A stretch of DNA of 64,000 bases, taken from the NCBI GenBank assembly GCA_016703625.1, contig JADJBP010000013.1, positions 66,931-130,930 of the forward strand, written 5' to 3'. Within the stretch, counting starts at the first letter, position 1; each line of letters starts with the position of its first letter. Below the pieces are notes generated by a model, which was given only the letters and a program-made list of their open reading frames with translations, did not search any database and was not told the DNA's origin. Shown piece after piece: positions 20,618 through 29,206 of this stretch. Origin of the DNA: Chitinophagaceae bacterium. Its GTDB lineage: Bacteria > Bacteroidota > Bacteroidia > Chitinophagales > Chitinophagaceae. A program made the position numbers and the translations under genes.

Positions 20618-21454
20618 CTATTTTTTTTTCTGTATGATCAGCCCGATAGAAGTAACCACAAACTTATCTACCTGTAATTTCAGATGTACATCCTGCTTAT
20701 AAGGATATATATCCACCTTAAAATCTTCAGGCAATCCACCTAAGGCATAATCGGGCTCATCCACAAAATGGCCATCGGCCCGGAGCAGGGAAACAATTTT
20801 TTCAATATCTCTTTTCCGGTAAAATACCGAATCATTATTATCCTGCGTTTCATCATTGCTCGAAATATTATACTCAGTAGTGTGAACAGCCCAGCCACCG
20901 GGTTTCAGGGTCTTTAGCTGATTTCGCAGGAACGTGATCCCCTTTTCAATCGTTCCCAGGTGTTCGAAAGAACAACTGCTCCAGTTAAAATCAAAATCAA
21001 CCAGGTCGCCCGGTATGTCATTCATATCAACGGCCCGGTAGCTTACCCTTTTACTGAATTCCTTTTGATCACAAATACCCCTTGTATTTAACTGCTCCGT
21101 ACCAAAGCAAAGCTGGTTACCATTTTCCCATCCCATTTCAATTCCTTTCTCAGGAAAAATATCTGTCGCCGTGATATTACATCCATATTTGGCAAACACC
21201 GCCGGCAAAGGTTCTGTTCCCACAGCAAACACCAGCCCTTTTTTATCCCGGGCAATACAATCACGCTCCCACAATGCCTGCATGATATAAATAAACTCCC
21301 ATTGCTTGCGGTGAAAATTGGGCTGCTCATCCAGTTCAAAACACCAGCGCTTAAACCAATTGGCTTTAAAATCCATGGCCTTGCACAACTCCGATCTTCT
21401 TACACCGAAGTCATAAACCAGGTCCGTGTTCCATTTCCTTTCATCCTGTTTCAT
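20618..21454 (-). CDS. class I SAM-dependent methyltransferase, glycan-associated
   Basis: A 278-residue protein with a Rossmann-type SAM-binding region (GLVFAVGTEPLPAVFAKYG, then ITATDIFPEKG) and the later DFDFNWSSCSFEHLGTIEKG segment carrying the acidic motif. A strand-turn motif LKTLKPGGWAVHTTEYN is typical of class I enzymes. The N-terminal 70 residues look like an added domain. It lies 10 bases downstream of a glycosyltransferase on the same strand, so it probably methylates a saccharide or related surface metabolite; the substrate is inferred from context only. Confidence 0.75.
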   Translation of the reverse strand: MKQDERKWNTDLVYDFGVRRSELCKAMDFKANWFKRWCFELDEQPNFHRKQWEFIYIMQALWERDCIARDKKGLVFAVGTEPLPAVFAKYGCNITATDIFPEKGIEMGWENGNQLCFGTEQLNTRGICDQKEFSKRVSYRAVDMNDIPGDLVDFDFNWSSCSFEHLGTIEKGITFLRNQLKTLKPGGWAVHTTEYNISSNDETQDNNDSVFYRKRDIEKIVSLLRADGHFVDEPDYALGGLPEDFKVDIYPYKQDVHLKLQVDKFVVTSIGLIIQKKK

Positions 21455-21464
21455 ACATTTTCAT

Positions 21465-22526
21465 TTATAACATTGACCTGTATACTTTTAGATATTCTTT
21501 GGCCTTTTCTTCCCAGTTAAAATCATGGCCCCGCCTGATGATCCTGTCTGCCAAACCGTTCTGTTGATAAGTCTCCATTCCTTCCTTAAAAACCTGCAGC
21601 ATTTTTTCCCCGTCAAAATCATCAAAATAAAAAGCAACATCCCGGCCGATCTCCGGTAAAGAGGTGAGCCCTGATAAAAAAAGCGGTTTGCCAAATGCCA
21701 TGGCTTCAACAACAGGTGCGCCAAAACCTTCTGCCAGGGAAGGCAGTAAAAAAGCGGTACAGTTTTTTAAATACCAGGCCTTGTCTGGTTCTGATACAGG
21801 GCCCAGCATATGCAACCTGTCTGCAACGCCGGCCTTTTCAGCAAGCTGATTCATCATTTGAACGTAATCAGGTTCATCAAATTTACCCGCAACAATTAAT
21901 TCCAGCCGCTCATCCTGTAAAAGCGGTAACAGGGTATGAAAGTTTTTTTTCCGGTTCACATATCCCATCGTAAATAAAAATGGCCTGCCGGGTAAATAGC
22001 GCATTGGTTTTTCAGGAGGGATATTTATATGATGAGTGCCGTTATGAATAACATGAACCGGTTTATTCTTTACATCCAGGTTCTCCATTACATCCTTTTT
22101 GCAATGATGCGAAATACAAACAATGGCATGGCTGTTGTCGATCAATTTCTGGGTCTTGCGTAAACTGTCTTCCTGTTCCTTTAATGATTTCCCTTCATGC
22201 AGGCAATTCAGATCATGAATGGTTAATAACACTTTGATCCTTTTATTGCCTGCAGGAAACACACGGCCCGATTGAAAAGGGGCATGCCATATATCACAAT
22301 CCCATAAAAAAGGTTTCAAAAATTTTGGATGCCATTTTTTTTCTGTAATGCAGGCGGCATCCTTTCCAAGCGACCATTTTTCTGTTGATGGTACGTAAAA
22401 AGATATACGCCCCCCATGTTCTTTTTCCAGCGTGTTTTGTACATAAGTTCCTAAATTCAGGCAATAATGATATAAACCGGAATCCCTGTACCGCATTAAA
22501 TCACAATCCAGGATGATCTTAAACAT
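21465..22526 (-). CDS. glycosyltransferase, GT-B fold (GT4-like)
   Basis: A 353-residue cytoplasmic glycosyltransferase. The C-terminal half has the GT4 pattern: FLFTMGYVNRKKNFHTLLPL, then LLPSLAEGFGAPVVEAMAFG with the conserved E-x7-E. The N-terminus MFKIILDCDLMRYRDSGLYH matches that of the gene at 22911, so the two are paralogs facing away from each other. It is followed by the methyltransferase, which suggests a two-gene unit in surface glycan synthesis. The sugar donor cannot be read from sequence. Confidence 0.85.
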   Translation of the reverse strand: MFKIILDCDLMRYRDSGLYHYCLNLGTYVQNTLEKEHGGRISFYVPSTEKWSLGKDAACITEKKWHPKFLKPFLWDCDIWHAPFQSGRVFPAGNKRIKVLLTIHDLNCLHEGKSLKEQEDSLRKTQKLIDNSHAIVCISHHCKKDVMENLDVKNKPVHVIHNGTHHINIPPEKPMRYLPGRPFLFTMGYVNRKKNFHTLLPLLQDERLELIVAGKFDEPDYVQMMNQLAEKAGVADRLHMLGPVSEPDKAWYLKNCTAFLLPSLAEGFGAPVVEAMAFGKPLFLSGLTSLPEIGRDVAFYFDDFDGEKMLQVFKEGMETYQQNGLADRIIRRGHDFNWEEKAKEYLKVYRSML

Positions 22527-22644
22527 GGTAAAATGTTTTAACTGTTAATATTCCTCATTCAAACCCGTTTTTTACCCATTCACCCACTCTTTTTCTTTTG
22601 TAAAATTATTAATTATTAGCTTGATATAGATTTAATTATAAGCT

Positions 22645-22812
22645 ATGACCCAGGCACAAACCGGTATGATAACAGAAAGGATAAACAGGCTTCTTTTTGT
22701 GAACTATATGCACCGGATTAAACCCGTTTTTAAAGCTTCATGTTTTTATCCTGAACACAATATTTACATTTTTATGAAAAAGGGTTCTGTTCAAAATCAT
22801 AGCTGCACATGA
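22645..22812 (+). other. possible 55-codon ORF in the 384-base divergent intergenic region
   Basis: The region between the two divergent glycosyltransferases is A/T-rich and must hold both promoters. One short open frame (MTQAQTGMITERINRLLF...) runs from 22645 to 22812. It matches no family I know, and I see no supporting start signal, so it may be chance. Confidence 0.2.
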
Positions 22813-22910
22813 GTTTGCACAGTTTTTACAGTTTTAAGCAAGGGTAACTTTAAAGCAGAAAGTATACCTTCTTCAAATTGATCGTTTACAACAGCCTGTA
22901 GATTTTTAAT

Positions 22911-23974
22911 ATGATGAAACGGATAATTTTTGATTGCGAAAGGATGAAACACGAGAACACGGGTTTATACCACTACTGTTTAAACCTGGGTAATCACCTC
23001 AGCAAATTTACAGCGCCCGGAATGGAAGCGCTCACTTTATACAGTCCGCCCGAAAAAAAATACCTGTTTGGCAAAAACACAGATCACATCATACAAACAG
23101 ATCTTCATAAAATAAGGATGCCTGCACTGAAGCCATTTACGGTCTGGCATGCTGCTTACCAGGACAGCTATTACCTGCCTTTCAGGAATAAAAACATCAA
23201 AGTGGTACTTTCTGTTCATGACCTCAATTTCATGTACGATCCATCCAAGCCTGCATTTAAAAAACAACGGAACCTGCGCAGGCTGCAAATGCTTATTAAC
23301 CGGGCCGATGTGATCATCTGCATGAGTGAATACACAAAAAATGATGTTGAATTTTTTTGTGATACCGTACATAAACCGGTACATGTGATCCATAACGGTA
23401 CCAATACCTTAACTGAACCGCAACTGCTCAACAGGTCATACTTCCCTGTAAAACCTTTTATCTTTTCAATAGGAACGCTGTTGCCCAAAAGAATTTTCAC
23501 AGCCTGTTGCCGCTGATCCAGGGCCAGGAGCATATGGAACTGGTGATCGCCGGGCGGATCGATGATGTGGATTACTATCAATCCATCCTGGATACGGCTG
23601 CTGATATGGGTATCTCAAAAAACATTAAAATAGTTGGCCCCGTTTCTGAAAGTGAAAAATCATGGTACTTTACCAACTGTTATGCCTTTGCCATGCCATC
23701 AACAGCCGAAGGTTTTGGGCTTCCGGTAACTGAAGCCATGTCGGTGGGTAAACCCTTATTCCTGGCCGGTAGAACAGCCTTGCCTGAAATAGGCGGCGAT
23801 GTGGCCTTTTATTTTGATGATTTTTCCCCGGCTCACATGAAAGCTACCTTTGTGGATGGCATGAAACAATATGTGAGATTGAATATGCAGGATGCGATCA
23901 TTAAAAAAGGAAAAGCATATTGCTGGGATCATGCCGCACAGGAATACTGGAAAATTTACCGATCATTGTATTAA
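22911..23974 (+). CDS. glycosyltransferase, GT-B fold (paralog of the divergent neighbour; one frameshift)
   Basis: About 354 residues, the same architecture as the gene at 21465-22526. It opens MMKRIIFDCERMKHENTGLY and has a GT4 donor site PSTAEGFGLPVTEAMSVG with E-x7-E. One A is missing in the A run at 23487-23490: the text LLPK continues KNFHSLLPLIQGQEHM once it is restored. It is 15 bases before an ABC exporter gene, so glycan assembly and export may be co-transcribed. It arose by duplication of the neighbour or the reverse. Confidence 0.85.
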
Positions 23975-23989
23975 CATATGCATTAGCCA

Positions 23990-25837
23990 ATGAAGACTTA
24001 CAGGCGTTTATTGAAATTTGCAAAACCTTACCATGTTTTTGTGGTACCGTTTTTTGTATTCACGCTCATTGCAGTGTTTTTCAGTGTATTCCAGTTTGCA
24101 TTGATCATTCCGCTGCTGAATTTTTTATTTGACAACCAGACTGCCGAAAGCCTTCAGCGGTATGCAACGGCCCCCGAATTTTCTTTTTCGGCCGTGTATT
24201 TTAAAGACCTTTTTTATTACCAGGTGTATCATTTAAAAACACTTAACCCGGTGTATGCATTATACTTTATTGCAGCACTGATCGTACTTTCAGTAATACT
24301 TACCAATATTTTCCGTTACCTGGCCCAACGCAGCATGGTAAGTGCAAGGTCATTGCTGGTAAAACGGATACGGGAAGCCATTTTTGAAAAAATGAACCAC
24401 CTGCACATGGGTTATTTTACCAAAGAAAAAAAAGGCGACCTGCTTTCCCGTATGAATTCAGATGTATTTGAAATTGAGGCAGTGGCGGCCAACTCACTGG
24501 AAGTGCTGTTTAAAGAGCCGTATATCATGATCGGTTATTTTATTGCCCTGTTTGCCATTTCGGTAAAGCTTACCCTGTTTACCCTGCTGATCATTCCCAT
24601 TTCTGCGATCGGGATAGCACTGGTCACAAAAAGATTACGCAAAGAAGCCAGTGACATGCAGTCTTCCATCGGAAGACTATTAACCATCATTGATGAAACC
24701 CTGATGGGCATGCGTATCATCCGGTCGTTCAATGCCACTGATTTTATTGTAAAAAGGTTCCGCCGCGAAAATGATTTTTACCGCAGGGCCAGTTTGCAGG
24801 GATTTAAAAGAAGAGAACTGGCGCCAATATTTTCTGAAGTATCGGGTGTGATCGTGGTGGCCTGTATCTTAATTTATGGCGGCAGCATGATCATAAAGAA
24901 CCAGGGTGTTGCATCGGGCGGATTGCAGGCCAGTGAATTCATTGCCTTCATTGCCATTTTTTCGCAGGTGATCAGGCCTGCAAAAGCCATGGTGGTTGCG
25001 CTGGCCAATATACAGCGTGGCGAAGCTTCCGGGCAAAGGATCATGGAAGTACTGGATACTAAAATTGAAGTGGCCGATCATCCATTTGCAGTAACATTGC
25101 CATCATTCAAAGACCGGGTTGAATTTAATAAGGTATGTTTTGGTTACTCTGATAAACCGGTTTTAACCGACATCAGTTTTACCATTGAAAAAGGAAAGAC
25201 CATTGCACTGGTTGGCCCGTCAGGTGTTGGTAAATCAACCATTGCGGACCTGCTGCCGAGATTTTATGATGTCAGCAGTGGAAGTATCCGGATCGATGGA
25301 AAAGATATCCGGGAATATACTATGGAATCATTGCGGAGCCAGATGAGGTTTGTAACACAGGATATCATTTTATTCAATGATTCGATCTTTAACAATATTG
25401 CATTGGGAAAACCGGATGCCCGTTTGGAAGATGTGATAAAAGCCGCTAAAATTGCCAATGCCCATGATTTTATCATGGACACGGAAGCGGGTTATGAAAC
25501 CAATATCGGCGACCGTGGGATCCGTTTGTCCGGTGGACAGCGCCAGCGCATCAGTATTGCCCGGGCAGTCTTTAAAAACCCGGCCATCCTCATCCTGGAT
25601 GAAGCCACATCGGCCCTTGACACCGAATCGGAAAAATCGGTACAGGATGCACTGAATAATTTAATGGAAGGCAGAACAACATTAGTGATTGCCCACCGTT
25701 TAAGTACCATTATAGAAGCCGATGAAATTCTGATTTTACAGGATGGCCGCATCGTGGAACGGGGTAATCATTTTGAATTGATAGAGATCAATGAGAGTAT
25801 TTATAAAAGATTAACGTTAATGCAGAAAATTGCCTGA
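23990..25837 (+). CDS. ABC exporter, MsbA-like (fused membrane and ATPase domains)
   Basis: A 615-residue half-transporter. Residues 1-330 form the six-helix membrane domain; the ATPase domain follows with Walker A GPSGVGKST, Q-loop VTQDIILFND, signature LSGGQRQRISIARA, Walker B ILILDEATSALD and the H-loop AHRLST. MsbA-type members flip lipid A, lipid-linked glycans or drugs. The adjacent glycosyltransferase (15 bases upstream) points to a glycolipid substrate, though this is inference. The frame is intact and length is typical. Confidence 0.88.
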   Translation: MKTYRRLLKFAKPYHVFVVPFFVFTLIAVFFSVFQFALIIPLLNFLFDNQTAESLQRYATAPEFSFSAVYFKDLFYYQVYHLKTLNPVYALYFIAALIVLSVILTNIFRYLAQRSMVSARSLLVKRIREAIFEKMNHLHMGYFTKEKKGDLLSRMNSDVFEIEAVAANSLEVLFKEPYIMIGYFIALFAISVKLTLFTLLIIPISAIGIALVTKRLRKEASDMQSSIGRLLTIIDETLMGMRIIRSFNATDFIVKRFRRENDFYRRASLQGFKRRELAPIFSEVSGVIVVACILIYGGSMIIKNQGVASGGLQASEFIAFIAIFSQVIRPAKAMVVALANIQRGEASGQRIMEVLDTKIEVADHPFAVTLPSFKDRVEFNKVCFGYSDKPVLTDISFTIEKGKTIALVGPSGVGKSTIADLLPRFYDVSSGSIRIDGKDIREYTMESLRSQMRFVTQDIILFNDSIFNNIALGKPDARLEDVIKAAKIANAHDFIMDTEAGYETNIGDRGIRLSGGQRQRISIARAVFKNPAILILDEATSALDTESEKSVQDALNNLMEGRTTLVIAHRLSTIIEADEILILQDGRIVERGNHFELIEINESIYKRLTLMQKIA

Positions 25838-25940
25838 ACATAAGCCTTATATTTGAAACTGGCATTTATAAAATGATGATTGCATGCCTCAAGATCACGA
25901 AATCACCATTTTAAAAACAATCACACAATCAACTTGTTTT

Positions 25941-26810
25941 ATGAAACTGAATACTTTCCTTTTTGCAATACTGATCACAGCAACATTGGGTTCCTGTACC
26001 AAAGACCCTGCCGACACGGGCAGCGGAAGCATTGATGCCAAGGTAATGAACAATGAAGCCTATGGAACAGATCCCAAACAAAAGATGGACATTTATCTTC
26101 CCGCAAACCGGAGTGTAACAGCTACCAAAGTTCTGATCCTGGTACATGGCGGTGGCTGGACACAGGGTGATAAAGCTGAATTTACGCCCGCCATCATGGA
26201 TACCCTTAAAAAGCGCCTGCCGGATTATGCCATCTTTAACATCAATTACCGGCTTGCCGCATTCCCCAATAACCTTTTTCCTACCCAGGAAATTGATGTA
26301 AAAGCCGCGGTTGAATTTATTTACGGCAACCGTTCCTCTTACCTGGTGAGTGATAAATTTGTGTTGATGGGCGCAAGTGCAGGAGCCCATTTATCATTAT
26401 TACAGGCATACAAATACCGGTCTACGGTAAAAATAAAAGCTGTTGTTGATTTTTTCGGGCCAACAGATATGGTTGACCTGTATAACAATCCAGGTATCAT
26501 ATCACCACTGGCTATTGCTGCTTTAATGAGCGGTACGCCGGCTACAAATCCAACATTGTACCAGCAAAGCAGCCCCATACAATTTGTGGACGCACAGAAT
26601 TGTCCAACGATCATTATCCAGGGCGGTCTCGATCCGCTGGTTAATGCAACCACACAATCGCTGGCACTGGCCAATAAATTAACGCTTTTTAATGTAGCCA
26701 ACGAATATGTATTATACCCTACCGGCGGGCATGGCGACGACTGGAGCCCTGCTACCTTTACCGACGCATATAATAAAATACAGGCATTTTTAGCAACACA
26801 TGTTCAGTAA
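25941..26810 (+). CDS. alpha/beta hydrolase lipoprotein (esterase-like)
   Basis: A 289-residue secreted lipoprotein. I use ATG 25941 because it gives a proper lipoprotein signal (MKLNTFLFAILITATLGSC, lipobox LGSC); an upstream in-frame ATG at 25884 would hide it. The hydrolase core has the oxyanion motif HGGGW, the nucleophile elbow GASAGAH, an acid in GGLDPLV and a His in GGHG, all in the expected order for the esterase/lipase (HSL/BD-FAE) group. Probable site is the periplasm or outer membrane. A terminator follows at 26831. Confidence 0.85.
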   Translation: MKLNTFLFAILITATLGSCTKDPADTGSGSIDAKVMNNEAYGTDPKQKMDIYLPANRSVTATKVLILVHGGGWTQGDKAEFTPAIMDTLKKRLPDYAIFNINYRLAAFPNNLFPTQEIDVKAAVEFIYGNRSSYLVSDKFVLMGASAGAHLSLLQAYKYRSTVKIKAVVDFFGPTDMVDLYNNPGIISPLAIAALMSGTPATNPTLYQQSSPIQFVDAQNCPTIIIQGGLDPLVNATTQSLALANKLTLFNVANEYVLYPTGGHGDDWSPATFTDAYNKIQAFLATHVQ

Positions 26811-26830
26811 TAAATTAGTATCATAATTTT

Positions 26831-26862
26831 AAAGCCTGCCCGGTCATTGGACAGGCTTTTTT
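26831..26862 (+). terminator. intrinsic terminator after the hydrolase gene
   Basis: AAAGCCTG (26831-26838) pairs with CAGGCTTT (26852-26859), with extra CC/GG pairs inside, followed by a T run. Confidence 0.85.
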
Positions 26863-26903
26863 ATTGCAGCCATTATCTAACAGCATAACAAAATAAATAA
26901 AAA

Positions 26904-27290
26904 ATGAAACCGGATATTAACAGTAGGGCAGATATAGAAAAATTCATAACCGCATTTTACGAAAAAGTAAAAGTGGATGCAACCATCGGTTTCATTTTTA
27001 CGGAAGTTGTGCAAATGAACTGGGAGAAACACATTCCCCTGATCGTTGATTTTTGGGAAACCATTTTGCTGGATAACCCCGTTTATAAAAAGAACGCCAT
27101 GGAAGTTCATTTTGACCTGAATAAAAAAATACCTTTACAAAAAGAACATTTTTCCAGCTGGCTGTTGCTGTTTGCTAAAGCCATTGATGAATTTTTTGAA
27201 GGAAAAAAAGCTGAGATGGCCAAATCAAGGGCCAAATCAATAGCAGATGTGATGTTCTTTAAAATGGAAAATGCACGTAAGGGCATTTAA
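26904..27290 (+). CDS. group III truncated haemoglobin
   Basis: A 128-residue 2-over-2 globin of group III. The A helix region INSRADIEKFITAFYEKVKV, IGFIFTEV, the segment NWEKHIPLIVDFWETIL and HFSSWLLLFAKAID (proximal His) are characteristic. It binds haem and oxygen or NO; in this phylum a role in NO or oxygen handling is suspected but not fixed. The frame is intact and length typical. It is 58 bases upstream of elaA on the same strand. Confidence 0.88.
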   Translation: MKPDINSRADIEKFITAFYEKVKVDATIGFIFTEVVQMNWEKHIPLIVDFWETILLDNPVYKKNAMEVHFDLNKKIPLQKEHFSSWLLLFAKAIDEFFEGKKAEMAKSRAKSIADVMFFKMENARKGI

Positions 27291-27348
27291 TGTTCCCCTA
27301 TAACATATGAAACCCGGCAGGCTCCTGTGGTGAAAAAATAATAAAAAC

Positions 27349-27798
27349 ATGCAATTAAACTGGATCTTTAAAAGTTTTGATGAACTGACTGCTAAAGAAC
27401 TTTATGCCATTTTACAGTTACGGAATGAAGTATTTGTGGTTGAACAAAACTGTGTTTACCAGGATGCTGACGGAAAAGACCTTCATTCCATGCATCTATG
27501 CGGATGGGTTGCAGGTAAACTGGCGGCTTATACCCGGATCATTCCACCGGGTATTTCTTATACAGAAGCAAGCATTGGCCGGGTTGTTACTTCACCGGCT
27601 TATCGAAATACAGGCACGGGCCGGAAACTTATGGAAGAAAGCATCAGGCTCACTTTCAGCGAATTTAAGGGTACCCGGATCAGGATCGGGGCACAGTTAT
27701 ATCTCACCGGGTTTTACAGTTCACTGGGTTTTATACAAACCGGGGAAGAATACCTGGAGGACGGAATTCCACATATAGAGATGATTTTGCATAAATAA
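27349..27798 (+). CDS. elaA: GNAT family N-acetyltransferase, ElaA type
   Basis: A 149-residue acetyltransferase of the ElaA subgroup. Family features seen are the opening LTAKELYAILQLRNEVFVVEQ, the acetyl-CoA loop IGRVVTSPAYRNTGTGRKLM and the end GFIQTGEEYLEDGIPHIEM. The substrate is unknown for the family. A second long frame overlaps the same bases but lacks these motifs. It is close to the haemoglobin gene and on the same strand. Confidence 0.88.
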   Translation: MQLNWIFKSFDELTAKELYAILQLRNEVFVVEQNCVYQDADGKDLHSMHLCGWVAGKLAAYTRIIPPGISYTEASIGRVVTSPAYRNTGTGRKLMEESIRLTFSEFKGTRIRIGAQLYLTGFYSSLGFIQTGEEYLEDGIPHIEMILHK

Positions 27799-27933
27799 TT
27801 TACCTATAATAAACAATAAGTTTCCCGTTTAACCGTTTTTCAAGCGTGGTTCATATATTTTATCCTGAATAACGAAGGGGTGCTTTTATTTACCATTATC
27901 CATTATCAATAGAAAGACTAAATCTGATCTGTA

Positions 27934-28929
27934 ATGAAACCAATTGTACACCAGTTTGTGGTAAAACGGACAATACTGCTGCTTATCGTTCTTGTATTGT
28001 TTTCCAAATCACATGCACAGGCTTTTCTATTTGGTGAAAAGGTTAAATGGGAAGTTGGATTTAATTTTGGCCCCAGCTTCTTTTTAGGTGACCTCGGTGG
28101 TAATTCCGGGAAAGGCACCAACAATATCAAAGACCTTAATTTTGAATTCACAAAACTGATGAAAGGTGTCTTTCTTACCATGTATCCAAAAAACTGGATC
28201 GGGTTAAGACTGGCTGCCAATATAACCTACCTGGAAGGAGACGATGCTGTCATCAACACTACAGGTATTGATGAACTCTGGCGCAAACAGCGCAATCTTG
28301 ATTTTAAAACAAACGTTATTGAAGGTTCCCTTTCGCTGGAAGTTTTTCCAACCATGTTACTGAAAAGGAATTCGGATTATGAACCCCGGTTAAGGCCTTA
28401 TGTCATGGGCGGAATTGGTGTCTTCCATTTTAATCCAAAAGGGTCTATCACAGATGCCTCCGGTGATAAAACATGGTATCATTTACAACCATTAAGACTG
28501 GAAGGACAGGGTATGCCTGAATATCCATACAGCAAACCATATAATTTAACGCAGATCAATATCCCGTACGGCGGTGGTTTAAAATATTTTGCATCTGAAC
28601 GTATCAATATCAGCGCAGAGGTCTTATACAGGAAAACATTCACCGATTATATTGACGATGTAAGTACCCGGTATATTGATCCCAATAATTACAACAAATA
28701 CCTGTCAGCACAAGATGCTGCCCTGGCATATAAGTTATCTGATAAATCCGTTGGTATCATATACCCCGGTATGACAAGATATCCTGCCGACACACAAAGA
28801 GGCGACCTGAAAGATGCCGACACATATTTTACAATAGTTTTGAAACTCGGGATCAGGCTGGGAGAAATTTATGACAGCCCGTTTGCAAGGAGGGCAGCCA
28901 AACAAACCAAATGCCCGGCTATTTATTAA
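27934..28929 (+). CDS. DUF6089 family outer-membrane beta-barrel protein
   Basis: A 331-residue exported protein. The signal peptide ends at SKSHAQ, about residue 29. The mature part begins KVKWEVGFNFGPSFFLGDLG, the DUF6089-type opening, and has alternating hydrophobic strands (RLRPYVMGGIGVFHFNPKG, PYGGGLKYFASERINISAE). Such proteins sit in the Bacteroidota outer membrane; their role is not established. The frame is intact. A tiny membrane protein gene follows at 28953. Confidence 0.8.
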   Translation: MKPIVHQFVVKRTILLLIVLVLFSKSHAQAFLFGEKVKWEVGFNFGPSFFLGDLGGNSGKGTNNIKDLNFEFTKLMKGVFLTMYPKNWIGLRLAANITYLEGDDAVINTTGIDELWRKQRNLDFKTNVIEGSLSLEVFPTMLLKRNSDYEPRLRPYVMGGIGVFHFNPKGSITDASGDKTWYHLQPLRLEGQGMPEYPYSKPYNLTQINIPYGGGLKYFASERINISAEVLYRKTFTDYIDDVSTRYIDPNNYNKYLSAQDAALAYKLSDKSVGIIYPGMTRYPADTQRGDLKDADTYFTIVLKLGIRLGEIYDSPFARRAAKQTKCPAIY

Positions 28930-28952
28930 ACCAATTCCTAAAACCAAACAAT

Positions 28953-29045
28953 ATGAGTAATAATTTACAAATCAACCCCGGTTCTTACAAAGCGATAATA
29001 ATTTTTGCCACCTTCCTGGTGCTGGTTATTCAGCTTTTTAAATAA
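28953..29045 (+). CDS. possible 30-residue single-span membrane protein
   Basis: The frame from ATG 28953 reads MSNNLQINPGSYKAI followed by a hydrophobic helix (IIFATFLVLVIQLF) and stops after a Lys. It starts 23 bases after the outer-membrane protein gene on the same strand. The hydrophobic pattern and position suggest a real micro-protein, but there is no family evidence. Confidence 0.4.
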   Translation: MSNNLQINPGSYKAIIIFATFLVLVIQLFK

Positions 29046-29180
29046 GTCTTTAAGTGTATGATGATACAACAGAAGTTTGACCCCCAAGGATAGTTAAGGA
29101 TATTTTAATATCCGCAAATTACCCTGAAACCACAACTTTAAAATTTCGTTGATATCTCTTACACTTATACTAATTACAAA

Positions 29181-29206
29181 TCCATGCTAACCGCATGGAT
29201 TTTTTA
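29181..29206 (+). terminator. intrinsic terminator between the outer-membrane protein gene and uvrA
   Basis: TCCATGC (29181-29187) pairs with GCATGGA (29193-29199), followed by a T run that overlaps the uvrA stop. It serves the plus-strand genes. Confidence 0.75.

Noticed and set aside
27404..27778. A second 124-codon frame inside elaA
   Set aside because: It is the shadow of the acetyltransferase frame, which carries all the conserved motifs.
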